Source: Gp6-AA40 sp963772955
Lineage (GTDB): Bacteria > Acidobacteriota > Vicinamibacteria > Vicinamibacterales > UBA2999
Direction: 5' to 3'
Length of the DNA: 64,000 bases
Assembly (NCBI GenBank): GCA_963772955.1
Contig: CAVYZF010000003.1
Location: 62,001 to 126,000 of the forward strand
The notes under the pieces: model-generated
What the model was told of the DNA's origin: nothing
Database searches by the model: none
What the model saw: only the letters and a program-made list of their open reading frames with translations
In this document: positions 44,055-53,078 of the stretch, one piece after another
Layout of the letters: every line of letters begins with the position of its first letter
Position numbering within the stretch: the stretch's first letter is position 1
Made by a program: the position numbers and the translations under genes

Positions 44055-47000
44055 TTAGAAGTTGAAGGTGAGGTTAATGCGCGCGAGGCGTGGGGCAGCG
44101 ATGGCCGTTGGGGTCAGCCACGCAGCGCCATTGGTCCGGTACTCGTACGTCTGCTGATAGGCGGTCGTGACGTTCGAGTTGAACAAGTTGTACAGGTCCA
44201 CACCAACGTCCGTGCGGGTGCCACCGAATCGCAGGATCTTCGCGAAGCGCATGTCCATGAGATTCGTTCGCCTTAGCGTGTAGAGCTCACCAGGATTCAG
44301 CAGATTCACCGTCGTCGTTCCGCTCGCAAGCGCGTTGGCCGGCAGGCGGCCGAGCGCGTCCTGGATCACGGTGTTCGGTACGACGTAGTTCGCCGCCAGA
44401 GAGCCCCCGTTGGTTGCCACGCCGCCGCCAGGTATGGCCTCGAGCGATCGGATGCTGGCGCTCACGAGCACGCCGATCTTTGGCAACGTGTACGACGCAA
44501 GGCCTCTGAACACGGTGGTCCAGTTCTCCGTGACGTCGCAGGAGTCGACACGCGCGGTGCCGAGCAACTCGGGGAGCGCCTTCGTCACATTGCAAATGTC
44601 GCGGACTGCGCGACCCGTGCTCGTTCCACCCTGAACGGTCAGGCCGTTGGCCAGACGTGCCGTGCCGGTGAAATCGAAGCCGTGCCAATACGCCGTCCGC
44701 GCATCGCCGTAGTCCTTCTCGCTCGTCATGTAGTTCTGCGCTCCGCGGTTGTTCGCGGCCTGCGTGATTGCGACGAACGACGCCATCTCGCCCGCCCCGG
44801 GCAGATTCTCGTGAGTAGGGATGGCGAGCGAGTAGGTCTCGTAATCCGCCGCGGTCGTGAGCGTGTTGTCGGTAACAAAGAAGTTGCCCCACCACCGGCG
44901 GTTGTAGCCCGCTTCGACGGACACGCGAGGAACGACCTCGTGCTGGACTGACATCCCGATTTGCCAGTCGTAGGGACGCACGCCCCATCCGCCGAGAATG
45001 TCGGGATTGACCGTCGTGCTGTTCGGATTGGCGCTGCCGAAGTTCAGTCCCACCCCACCGATCGCTGCACACTGGTCACCGCCGGTCGCGAGATTGTTCT
45101 GGGCAGCGGTATTCAACAGATCGCAATCGACGACGAAGTTGCGATTGCCGTCGGTCCAGGCACGCGCCGCCGCAGGTCCGGAACCGATGCGCGTGATGAT
45201 GCGCGCCGCCGGGTTGTTGGAGCTGTAGATGACGTCACCCGTTGCCGCCTCGAGATACTTACCGCCCTGCACCTTCAGCGCCGTCCTGCCGTTGCCGAAC
45301 AGGTCATACGAGAGACCGAAGCGCGGCGTGATGTCGTTGAAACCGCGTACGCTGACGGTCCTCTCGAACGTGATCGGGTTCGGGTTGAACTTCGAGGTCT
45401 CAGTCGTGCCGTTGCCATCCGCCGGCGCCCAGCTCCATGCGCGGTCGTATCGGACGCCACCCTGCAAGGTGAGCTTTCCGAGCGTCCACTGGTCCTGCGC
45501 GTACAACGACATCGTCTCGGTTCGATCGTGCTGGTCCCAGCGCGGCGACAAGAAGTACGACACGCTCACGGGACAGAGGCGATTCCCGTCCTGACTCGTG
45601 CACGGCGTGGTCGCTGGCGCGGCGGAGTTGAACGTGTAGCGAAGCTGCGTATGGTTCGGCACGCGCCCGTTGCGCACGTCGACGAAGGACCCCATGTAGC
45701 CCAGCTTCATGTTGTGCGCACCGGTCACGTACGACACCGCCGCCCGCCAGGACGTATTCAGCGCCGAGTTGTCGTTGAAGCCGAAGTCGAGCGGATCGAA
45801 GACGCCGCGGTACGAAAAGTTCGGACGCCCATAGATGCCGGTCTGCTCTGTCACCGGAATCAGATCCATCAAGCCGTCCGGCGCCGCCATGCCGAACCGC
45901 GCGTAGTCGTACTGGAATCGCGAGTACCCCGCTTCAAGCAGGACCCGGCTGCTCACTGGCGACGAGTAGGTCGCCTGCGTGGTGTTGTACGGAAAGTCGT
46001 GATAACCCGGGAACGTCTCGGGCGAGACGGTATCGGCACCGAACGTACGCCCAGAAGCGACCCAGGTGCTACTCGCCTGACGGCAGCCGTCACCGCCCTC
46101 TTTGAGCGACGAACCGCCGCATCGGCGCTGATAGTCGTGCGAGAACGTCACACGGTTCTTTGGCGTGACCTGCGCGGTCAGGCGCCCGGCGATGATCTTC
46201 CTGCCCTCGGCCACGCGCGTTTCAATGGACTGATCGAGCGACGGATCCCAATGCGAAGCGTCGCCGGCGAAGCGATTCCCGAAGATGCCGTCGACGACCG
46301 ACGCGTTGGCCCAGCCACGCACGTTGGCGAAGAACCAGAGACGATCCCGCTTGATCGGGCCGCCCATGCTGTAGCTCGCATCCCAGTTGGTCCGCAGCGT
46401 TGGCGGCTGCGTGATCCCCACCGCTCGCAGCTCGTCGTCGACATTGTTCGACGAGGCCCAGTCACCCGATGTGCTGTAGAACGCAGAACCGCGGAAGTCG
46501 TTGCCGCCAGACTTCGGCACGATGTTGATGCTCGGCCCTCCGGTCTCGGCTTCGGCGAGGCCGCCCGAGATCAGGACCTGCATTTCCTCGGCATTCGCGG
46601 TGTCGTATGTCACGTCCGAGACGCCGCCGCCGCCGAAAGGCGCCGCAACGGTGAGCCCATTTGTCATGACGCGCCCTTCACCGCTGGCGCCACCGTGTGT
46701 GCTGAAGAACGTCATCGAAGGAGTGGTCGGCGCCGTGGTTGCGTTCGCACCTGCGACACCACCGGTGTTCAGTGCCGGAACCGCTGCCAGCGCGGAGCCG
46801 TAGCCGCGCGTCGCCGGGAGCGTGCTGAGTATCTCGTTGTCCAGCACGACTTCACGTCGCACGGACTGCGTATCGACGAGGGGTGACTCGCCGGTCACGG
46901 TGACGGTCTCTTCGAGCGCGCCAACGCGCAACTCGACGTTCACCGGGGTCACACCGGAACCGGAAACGGCCAGGCTGTCGCGCTTCACGGTGCTGAAGCC

Positions 47001-47249
47001 CTGGAGAGTAAAGGTCAGGACATACGTGCCTGGTGGGAGATCGGTGATGCGGTACTGGCCCGTGCCGTCCGAGACGACGGTGCGGGTTTTCTCGATGAGT
47101 GCGGAGCTGGAGGCCTCGACGCTGACGCCGGGGAGCACTGCAGCTGATGCGTCGCGGACAACTCCTGCGATCGTGGCTTGGGCATATACCAGACTGGGCA
47201 GCAGCAGGATGGCGACACCTACTGCCAGGACTTTCACGACTCGGGGCAT
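44055..47249 (-). CDS. TonB-dependent receptor, Oar-like (receptor 3)
   Basis: 1064 aa from ATG 47249, which has AGGAGG 7 nt upstream; an in-frame TTG two codons earlier is less likely. Signal peptide MPRVVKVLAVGVAILLLPSL. The carboxypeptidase-regulatory domain is ATIAGVVRDASAAVLPGVSV. The plug has GRVMTNGLTVAAPFGGGGVS, and the barrel ends LARINLTFNF. It is more diverged from receptors 1 and 2, with extra loops. It is monocistronic between a histidine kinase gene and a divergent trehalase gene. The substrate is unknown; proximity to the trehalase may hint at sugars. Confidence 0.93.
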   Translation of the reverse strand: MPRVVKVLAVGVAILLLPSLVYAQATIAGVVRDASAAVLPGVSVEASSSALIEKTRTVVSDGTGQYRITDLPPGTYVLTFTLQGFSTVKRDSLAVSGSGVTPVNVELRVGALEETVTVTGESPLVDTQSVRREVVLDNEILSTLPATRGYGSALAAVPALNTGGVAGANATTAPTTPSMTFFSTHGGASGEGRVMTNGLTVAAPFGGGGVSDVTYDTANAEEMQVLISGGLAEAETGGPSINIVPKSGGNDFRGSAFYSTSGDWASSNNVDDELRAVGITQPPTLRTNWDASYSMGGPIKRDRLWFFANVRGWANASVVDGIFGNRFAGDASHWDPSLDQSIETRVAEGRKIIAGRLTAQVTPKNRVTFSHDYQRRCGGSSLKEGGDGCRQASSTWVASGRTFGADTVSPETFPGYHDFPYNTTQATYSSPVSSRVLLEAGYSRFQYDYARFGMAAPDGLMDLIPVTEQTGIYGRPNFSYRGVFDPLDFGFNDNSALNTSWRAAVSYVTGAHNMKLGYMGSFVDVRNGRVPNHTQLRYTFNSAAPATTPCTSQDGNRLCPVSVSYFLSPRWDQHDRTETMSLYAQDQWTLGKLTLQGGVRYDRAWSWAPADGNGTTETSKFNPNPITFERTVSVRGFNDITPRFGLSYDLFGNGRTALKVQGGKYLEAATGDVIYSSNNPAARIITRIGSGPAAARAWTDGNRNFVVDCDLLNTAAQNNLATGGDQCAAIGGVGLNFGSANPNSTTVNPDILGGWGVRPYDWQIGMSVQHEVVPRVSVEAGYNRRWWGNFFVTDNTLTTAADYETYSLAIPTHENLPGAGEMASFVAITQAANNRGAQNYMTSEKDYGDARTAYWHGFDFTGTARLANGLTVQGGTSTGRAVRDICNVTKALPELLGTARVDSCDVTENWTTVFRGLASYTLPKIGVLVSASIRSLEAIPGGGVATNGGSLAANYVVPNTVIQDALGRLPANALASGTTTVNLLNPGELYTLRRTNLMDMRFAKILRFGGTRTDVGVDLYNLFNSNVTTAYQQTYEYRTNGAAWLTPTAIAAPRLARINLTFNF

Positions 47250-47383
47250 TTGCAATCCTCCTCGAACCCTGGAACGCGATGCGGCGCGGCTTGTGTGACT
47301 GTCGATGGAGTGCTGATGGACTCGAACCGATTTCGCAGAGCGAAGACTACCACACGACGGATGACCGGTAACAGGCGCGTATC

Positions 47384-49003
47384 ATGCGATTCATGCGTCC
47401 GATCTATGCGACGACGCGCCGCCGCCTGCTGATTTCGTTGTGCGCGGCCCAGTTGTTGTGCGGGCTTACGGCCTACGCTGCTCAGGGGCTGCCAGACGAG
47501 GCACACCTCGGGCGGCTCCGCGAGTACATCAAGCTCAGTTGGGCGACCTTGTCACGGTCGAACCACGATCTGCCGAAGGCGTTGCCCGATCCGAAGATGC
47601 CGCGCCCGCCCGGGCAACGCTGGCTCCTCTACGTATCTCCCCGCGAGTCACGCGCACGCGTGCACGGCGAGCTGGCGCGCGTGCTGGATGCGGACGCGAT
47701 GAAGCAGATCGAAATCCGCACGCTGCCGAAGGACGTGCTCGCGATCCGCGAACATGGCCTGCTGTACCTCCCACGCCCGTACGTGGTGCCGGGCGGACGA
47801 TTCAACGAGATGTACGGGTGGGATAGCTACTTCATCCAGGCCGGGCTGCTGCGCGACGGCGAGCTGGCTCGCGCGCGCGATCTGGTCGAGAACTTCATCT
47901 ACGAGATCGAGCACTACGGCACCATCCTCAATGCCAATCGCACGTATTTCCTCTCGCGATCGCAGCCGCCCTTTCTGACCCGGATGGTTCTTGGCGTGTA
48001 CGAGCGGACCGCGGACGAGGTGTGGCTGCGCAGCGCGGTGCCCGCGATCGAGCGCCACTACCGGTTCTGGACCACTGGCCCGCACGCCGTGGCCGACGTT
48101 GGTTTATCGCGCTACTTCGATCGAGGCACCGGTCCGGCGCCCGAAGTGCTGGCCGATGAGAAGGACGAGCACGGTCGCACTCACTACGATCGCGCGGGCG
48201 AGTACTACCGCACCCACGACGTGACCGACTACGACGAGTCGCTCTACTACGACAGCCGACGGGACCGCCTCACTGATCTCTTCTACAAGGGCGATCGAAC
48301 AATGCGCGAGTCGGGATTCGATCCATCGAATCGTTTCGGCGCGTTGAACGTGGACATCGTCCACTATGCGCCGGTCTGCCTGAACACGCTGCTCTATGTA
48401 ATGGAAGACGACGCAGCCCGGATCATGGAGATTCTGGGGGACGACTCAGCCGCGCGTGTGTGGCACGGTCGCGCAGCGTCGAGACGCGGCCTCATCAATC
48501 GGCTGATGTGGGACCAACAGGCCGGGCTCTACTACGACTACAACTTCCGAAGTCGCCGGCTCCGGCGGTACGACTTCGCGACGACGTTCTATCCACTCTG
48601 GGCAGGAATCGCGTCGCCGGCCCAGGCGTCGCGAGTGCGAGGGAATCTGGAACGGTTCGAGGCGCCCGGGGGTCTTCTCACAAGCACCGAGATGACGGGC
48701 AACCAGTGGGACGCGCCATTCGGATGGGCGCCGCTGCAGATGATCGCAGTTGCCGGCTTGCGGCGTTACGGGTATCAGGAGGACGCGAACCGCGTTGCCA
48801 CGAAGTTCGTGTCGCTCGTCGCAAAGGAATTCGAGGAACACGGCACCATCGTCGAAAAGTACGACGTCCGCCGGCGCGAGTCGGACGTCGCGGCCGACAT
48901 CAAGTTCGGATACAGCGCGAATCAGATCGGCTTCGGCTGGACGAACGGCGCGGTGCTCGAGCTCCTGGCCGGGATGCAGCCGGCCTCTACGCCCGTCAAC
49001 TAG
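47384..49003 (+). CDS. Periplasmic trehalase (GH37)
   Basis: 539 aa. Expected reaction: hydrolysis of trehalose to two glucose. Trehalase signature 1, PGGRFNEMYGWDSY, is at 136-149 and signature 2, QWDAPFGWAP, near 445. The N-terminus has a signal sequence with arginines before the hydrophobic core (TRRRLLISLCAAQLLCGL), possibly of the Tat type. ATG 47384 or 47393 could start the gene. It is divergent from TonB receptor 3 and convergent with GAPDH. Length fits bacterial periplasmic TreA-like enzymes. Confidence 0.9.
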   Translation: MRFMRPIYATTRRRLLISLCAAQLLCGLTAYAAQGLPDEAHLGRLREYIKLSWATLSRSNHDLPKALPDPKMPRPPGQRWLLYVSPRESRARVHGELARVLDADAMKQIEIRTLPKDVLAIREHGLLYLPRPYVVPGGRFNEMYGWDSYFIQAGLLRDGELARARDLVENFIYEIEHYGTILNANRTYFLSRSQPPFLTRMVLGVYERTADEVWLRSAVPAIERHYRFWTTGPHAVADVGLSRYFDRGTGPAPEVLADEKDEHGRTHYDRAGEYYRTHDVTDYDESLYYDSRRDRLTDLFYKGDRTMRESGFDPSNRFGALNVDIVHYAPVCLNTLLYVMEDDAARIMEILGDDSAARVWHGRAASRRGLINRLMWDQQAGLYYDYNFRSRRLRRYDFATTFYPLWAGIASPAQASRVRGNLERFEAPGGLLTSTEMTGNQWDAPFGWAPLQMIAVAGLRRYGYQEDANRVATKFVSLVAKEFEEHGTIVEKYDVRRRESDVAADIKFGYSANQIGFGWTNGAVLELLAGMQPASTPVN

Positions 49004-49022
49004 CAGGGGGGTTCGCGTTCGA

Positions 49023-50018
49023 TCAGCCCGCGATATATGCCGCCGTCTCGGCGAGGCGAGTCGAGTAGCCCATCTCGTTGTCATACCAGGCCGCGACCGA
49101 CAGCAGCTCACCTTGAATCGCGGTTAGCGGGAGATCGACGATCGATGAATGCGGATCGCCGACGATGCGCGAGGATGCCCATTCGTCTTCGAGGACAGAC
49201 ATGACGCCCTTCAGGGGAGCAACGGCGGCCGCGTTGCGGAAGGCGTCATTGACGGCTTCCACAGTCACCGGACGCTCCGTGAGCAGATTCAGCTCGGCGA
49301 TGCTGCCGGTCCGCGTGGGAACTCGGTAGGCCTTGCCCGAGATGTTGAGGCCTTTCCAGATGAACGCGAGCGCGCGCGCCGCGCCCGACGACGACGGAAT
49401 GATGTTTTCGGTGGCTGCCCACGAGTCGCGGCGATCCTTCATCGGCTGGTCGGTCAGCGCCTGCGTGTTGGTGTAGGCATGGATGGTCGAGAACAGGCCG
49501 TACCGGATGCCGAAGTTCTCGATCACGACCTTGACGACCGGGGCCAGCGCGTTGGTCGTGCAGCTCGCGAGGCTGACGATCTTGTGTGTGTCGCGGTCGA
49601 ACGTGTCGAGGTTGATGCCCGGCAGCAGCACGGCGTCGCAGTCTTCTCGTTTCTTGCTGGGTGCGCTTATCAGCACGCGCCTGGCGCCGGCATCGAGGTG
49701 CGCCTGCGCGCCCGGACGCGTGGATGCGCGGCCCGTGCAGTCGATGACAAGGTCAACACCGAGAGCCTTCCAGTCCGGCAGGGCTTTCGTCGAGTCGAAG
49801 TACGGGATCTCGCGACCGCCCACCACGAAGCTGTTGTCCTTCGTCGAGACGCTTTCTGACCAGCGGCCGTAATTGGAGTCCACCTCGAACAGCGCCGCCA
49901 GGGTCGCGACGTCCTTGATATCGGAGATCGACACTGGGACGAACAACTTGTCCTTGAGCGCCACCCTCATCAAGGAGCGACCGATACGACCGAAACCGTG
50001 AATAGCGATCCTAGCCAT
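49023..50018 (-). CDS. gap: Glyceraldehyde-3-phosphate dehydrogenase (type I)
   Basis: 331 aa, usual length. Cytoplasmic glycolysis: oxidative phosphorylation of glyceraldehyde 3-phosphate using NAD(P)+. NAD-binding GFGRIGRS (8-15); catalytic Cys153 in SLASCTTNALAPV; the partner His is probably in STIHAYTNTQALTD. ATG 50018 starts MARIAIHGFGRIG. Asp33 in SISDIKD suits NAD+ preference. Its start is preceded by a 73-nt hairpin element, which is unusual for a housekeeping gene. The conventional pgk is not adjacent, so this may be an accessory copy. Confidence 0.95.
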   Translation of the reverse strand: MARIAIHGFGRIGRSLMRVALKDKLFVPVSISDIKDVATLAALFEVDSNYGRWSESVSTKDNSFVVGGREIPYFDSTKALPDWKALGVDLVIDCTGRASTRPGAQAHLDAGARRVLISAPSKKREDCDAVLLPGINLDTFDRDTHKIVSLASCTTNALAPVVKVVIENFGIRYGLFSTIHAYTNTQALTDQPMKDRRDSWAATENIIPSSSGAARALAFIWKGLNISGKAYRVPTRTGSIAELNLLTERPVTVEAVNDAFRNAAAVAPLKGVMSVLEDEWASSRIVGDPHSSIVDLPLTAIQGELLSVAAWYDNEMGYSTRLAETAAYIAG

Positions 50019-50035
50019 GAAGTTTCCCTTCTTAG

Positions 50036-50108
50036 GGGGTCGGGAGTCATTTAACGAGGACACTCGCGAATGTCTCAAGACTGTCCTGATCAAATGACTC
50101 CCGACCCC
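50036..50108. repeat. 73-nt long inverted-repeat (MITE/REP-like) element
   Basis: Perfect 17-nt terminal arms, GGGGTCGGGAGTCATTT (50036-50052) and its complement (50092-50108), enclose a 39-nt spacer that itself pairs AGGACA with TGTCCT. The element fills most of the 139-nt gap between the GAPDH gene and the glycerophosphodiesterase gene. The arms resemble dispersed palindromes associated with REP-type transposases (from memory, not checked). It may act as a terminator or a small mobile element. Confidence 0.7.
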
Positions 50109-50157
50109 ATTACAGATTCTTCCGAGTCACTCCGCCGGCGAATTCGACCCGCGACAG

Positions 50158-52023
50158 TTACGGACGCAGCGCATCCTCGGCAGCGAGTGCGTCGGTCCGC
50201 GCACCCAGCCGGATCAACAGAGCCACCGCTATACGTTGCGCGTCGGTCATCCCGGCGCGCCGTTCGACGACGCGGCGCCCCAGATCGGGCCGGTCCGTGA
50301 TCAGCCCGTCGACGCCAGCGCTCATGGCCGCCAGCATCCATGCCGGGTCATTCACGGTCCAGACATAGACATCCTGGCCCGCGCGATGCGCCTGCCGGAC
50401 GAACGCGCGCGTGGCGAGCCGGGCCTCGACAGCCAGGAAGTCTGCATTGAGCGAGGTGAGATCGCCGATCGCCTTGGCAACCAGTACGCCGGATCGCCAG
50501 GAGGGTCGCAGCTGCTTGATCTTCCGCACCATGGCGTGATCGAGCGACATGAAGATGCTGTCGTTCGTCATGCCAGCGGCCTCGACAATCGCAACGACTC
50601 TCTCCTCGAGACGTTGTGCGTGACCGTATGACTTCAGCTCAACGACGGCGCGCGCGCCGCCCTTGATCGCTGCGAACGTCTCGGCCAGCGTGGGCACGCG
50701 CTCCGACGAGAAGGCTGGCGCCGTGCGGGAACCGATGTCGACCGACTTGAGCGCCGACGCATCTGCCTCCCAGACTTTGAGCGCTGAACCGCCCATCCGC
50801 ATGAGGTCGCTGTCGTGCATCACCACGACTTCCCCGTCCGCCGACTCCTGGACGTCGAACTCGATGTAGTCGGCGTCCTGCTCGACGGCCAACCGGAAGG
50901 CGGCCAGCGTGTTCTCCGGCGCGGTCGCTGACGAGCCGCGGTGGGCAATCACCAGCACCGGCTGATTGCGTCGCGTCGTTGCGGCCGCAAGAAGGGCGAT
51001 CCCGAGGAGGACGAGGATGACGACGGCTGCTGCGCCACCTACCACAGGGCGTGGAAGTCGACCGGATGTTTCCAAGGCGGCCGACTCCGGCACGTGAGGT
51101 CTCGCATCGCCGATGCGCAAGTACAGCCGGACGATGGCGAGCGCAAATAACGACGTGTTAACGATGCCGACCGCGAGACCGAGAGCAGCCCAGAGGAGAA
51201 CGAGCGCAGTGATGAACAGCAGCAATGGCGCGAGCGAACCTGCCAGCTGCGGCGCGACGCTCCGGCCAATGATCTCGGGCACTGCGCCAGCCGCGGCGAG
51301 CAGCAGCACCGCAAAGGCTGCCCACGATGCCAGCACGGCGACGACGATGGCACGAGACCCGGCCGACCGTCGGCCGCTCTCGCCCAGCGCACGCCGGGGC
51401 GCAACGTTCTCGAAGAGAACGAGCGGCAGCGCAAGCGCCCAATGGGCGATCGTGCGCACGAGCAGCGCTGCCATCCCAGTGAACAGCACGACAGCGAACC
51501 CGGCAGCCACCCAGAAAGCCAACGGCCGAACGGCCAGGTAGAAGTTGATGTCGTAGTCCCGGAGAAGTGCCCAGTACGCCACTCCCGCCGCCAAGAGGAA
51601 CGGCAGTAGACCAGCCAATAGACGCACGATCATGTTCGCAGTCAGGCGGAGCACGGGAAACGCGCGCGCGACTCCGAACGCGAGCGATCCTTTCACCGTC
51701 AGCGTTCTGCCCCTGGCGACGGCAACTCCAATGGCCATCAGGCAGGCTATTTCGATCGCAGTGATCGCGACGAGGAGAGTGCCACCGAGAACAAGCGTCA
51801 GTACCCCAATGGGCCTGGTCAGAAAGAACGTCGCGATGTCGACGTCGGCAATAACGCGGCCCCCGGCGCCTGATATCACCGACCGCAACAGCAACACGGT
51901 CGCCGGCGTCAGCACTGCGAACGACACGACCTTGCAGGCGAGGTCGGTGAGGGCGAGGTCCTTCCACGACCTGCCGAGATCCTGGAGGACCTCGGTGACG
52001 ACGCTGCGAATCGTGTGCGACAC
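50158..52023 (-). CDS. Glycerophosphodiester phosphodiesterase with membrane domain
   Basis: 621 aa. GTG 52023, with GGGAG upstream, is chosen because longer versions would overlap the previous gene by 118 nt. Residues 1-350 form a multi-helix membrane domain as in the GDPD-associated membrane family (VVSFAVLTPATVLLLRSVIS, PIGVLTLVLGGTLLVAITAI, and others). The C-terminal GDPD barrel starts at about 355: HRGSSATAPENT, DADYIEFDVQ, VVVMHDSDL. Expected reaction: hydrolysis of glycerophosphodiesters to glycerol 3-phosphate and alcohol. Probably the last gene of the minus-strand series below the cytochrome cluster. Confidence 0.88.
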   Translation of the reverse strand: MSHTIRSVVTEVLQDLGRSWKDLALTDLACKVVSFAVLTPATVLLLRSVISGAGGRVIADVDIATFFLTRPIGVLTLVLGGTLLVAITAIEIACLMAIGVAVARGRTLTVKGSLAFGVARAFPVLRLTANMIVRLLAGLLPFLLAAGVAYWALLRDYDINFYLAVRPLAFWVAAGFAVVLFTGMAALLVRTIAHWALALPLVLFENVAPRRALGESGRRSAGSRAIVVAVLASWAAFAVLLLAAAGAVPEIIGRSVAPQLAGSLAPLLLFITALVLLWAALGLAVGIVNTSLFALAIVRLYLRIGDARPHVPESAALETSGRLPRPVVGGAAAVVILVLLGIALLAAATTRRNQPVLVIAHRGSSATAPENTLAAFRLAVEQDADYIEFDVQESADGEVVVMHDSDLMRMGGSALKVWEADASALKSVDIGSRTAPAFSSERVPTLAETFAAIKGGARAVVELKSYGHAQRLEERVVAIVEAAGMTNDSIFMSLDHAMVRKIKQLRPSWRSGVLVAKAIGDLTSLNADFLAVEARLATRAFVRQAHRAGQDVYVWTVNDPAWMLAAMSAGVDGLITDRPDLGRRVVERRAGMTDAQRIAVALLIRLGARTDALAAEDALRP

Positions 52024-52085
52024 TGCTGCGCTCTCCCACAGGCGCCCATCAACGGAGCCTCGAAGCGTGACCGCGAGAAGACCCC

Positions 52086-53063
52086 TTACCGCAAAGCCAT
52101 CCTGAAGTTCGCGCGTTCGTATGTCGCAGGATCGGGGATACGCTCGAGGCTCATGTTGCCGCGCATCTCGTTGAGCGACTCCCACTCGTGCTCCCGCATC
52201 CACGACTCGACCTCACGACGAACCGTGCGCAGGTGATCCGGCCCGTGACGAAGCAGCGCCGACACGAGTTGCGTGCCGTGCGCGCCGGCCATTGTCGCCT
52301 TGATGACGTCGAGGCCCGTGTGCACACCACCGGTGATCGCGATCGACGCCTTGATGCGCCCGGCCAGCGCCGCGGTCCCGCGGAGACGAAGCGGGAGCTC
52401 CGATGAATCAGACAGCGGCAGCGTGCGTACGACCTCGAGCTCGTCGACATCGATGTCGATGCGATGAAAGCGGGTGAAGAGCACCAGGGCGTCGGCGCCG
52501 GCCTCGTCGAGAGATTTCGCGAAATGGGCAAACGCAGTGAGGAGCGGCGCGAGCTTCACGGCGACTGGAATGTGCAGAGTGCTTTTGACTTCCCTGACGA
52601 TGTCGATCGCCTGCCGTTCGACATCAGCCGCGCTCATCGTCATGTCGCTGGCTGCGTGGTAGATATGCAGCTCGAGGCCATCGGCACCGGCCTCTTCGAG
52701 CAGGCGCGCGTATTCGAGCCAGCCGCCGCGCGTCATCCCGTTGAGCGACGCCATCACCGGAATGTCCACCGCTTCCTTGATCAGGCGAAGTTGCTCGAGG
52801 TACTCGTCCGGCCCGAGTGACAGCAGTGGATCGGGCGCGAAGCTGGTGGCTTCGGGGAACGAGTCACTGAAGCGTTCGACGTTGACGAACTCGCTCATCT
52901 GCTCCTGCGTAACTTCCTCTTCGTACAGCGAGCGGAGCACGATCATCGCGGCGCCGGCATCCTCGAGCGCCCGCACGGTGTCCGGGTCATCTCCAAGAGG
53001 ACCCGCGCCGACGATCAGTGGATGCGGCAGCCGCATCCCGACATATGTGGTGCTCAGATCCAT
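52086..53063 (-). CDS. Dihydroorotate dehydrogenase-like flavoprotein
   Basis: 325 aa TIM barrel of the PyrD type: MDLSTTYVGMRLPHPLIVGAGPLGD at the N-terminus, VMASLNGMTRGGWLEYA, ELHIYHAASDMTMSAADVER, PVAVKLAPLLTAFAHFA and IAITGGVHTGLDVIKATMAG, giving FMN/phosphate-binding features. The usual catalytic Ser/Cys of biosynthetic enzymes is not obvious. Such homologues often lie beside pyruvate:ferredoxin oxidoreductase genes, as here (15 nt), which suggests a role linked to that enzyme rather than pyrimidine synthesis. The gap to the GDPD gene is 62 nt. Confidence 0.83.
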   Translation of the reverse strand: MDLSTTYVGMRLPHPLIVGAGPLGDDPDTVRALEDAGAAMIVLRSLYEEEVTQEQMSEFVNVERFSDSFPEATSFAPDPLLSLGPDEYLEQLRLIKEAVDIPVMASLNGMTRGGWLEYARLLEEAGADGLELHIYHAASDMTMSAADVERQAIDIVREVKSTLHIPVAVKLAPLLTAFAHFAKSLDEAGADALVLFTRFHRIDIDVDELEVVRTLPLSDSSELPLRLRGTAALAGRIKASIAITGGVHTGLDVIKATMAGAHGTQLVSALLRHGPDHLRTVRREVESWMREHEWESLNEMRGNMSLERIPDPATYERANFRMALR

Positions 53064-53078
53064 GGCTGCTCCTTGGCG

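Noticed and set aside
44961..46886. Long plus-strand frame antisense to TonB receptor 3
   Set aside because: Codon-shadow of a conserved receptor; no domain and composition dominated by Arg/Val.
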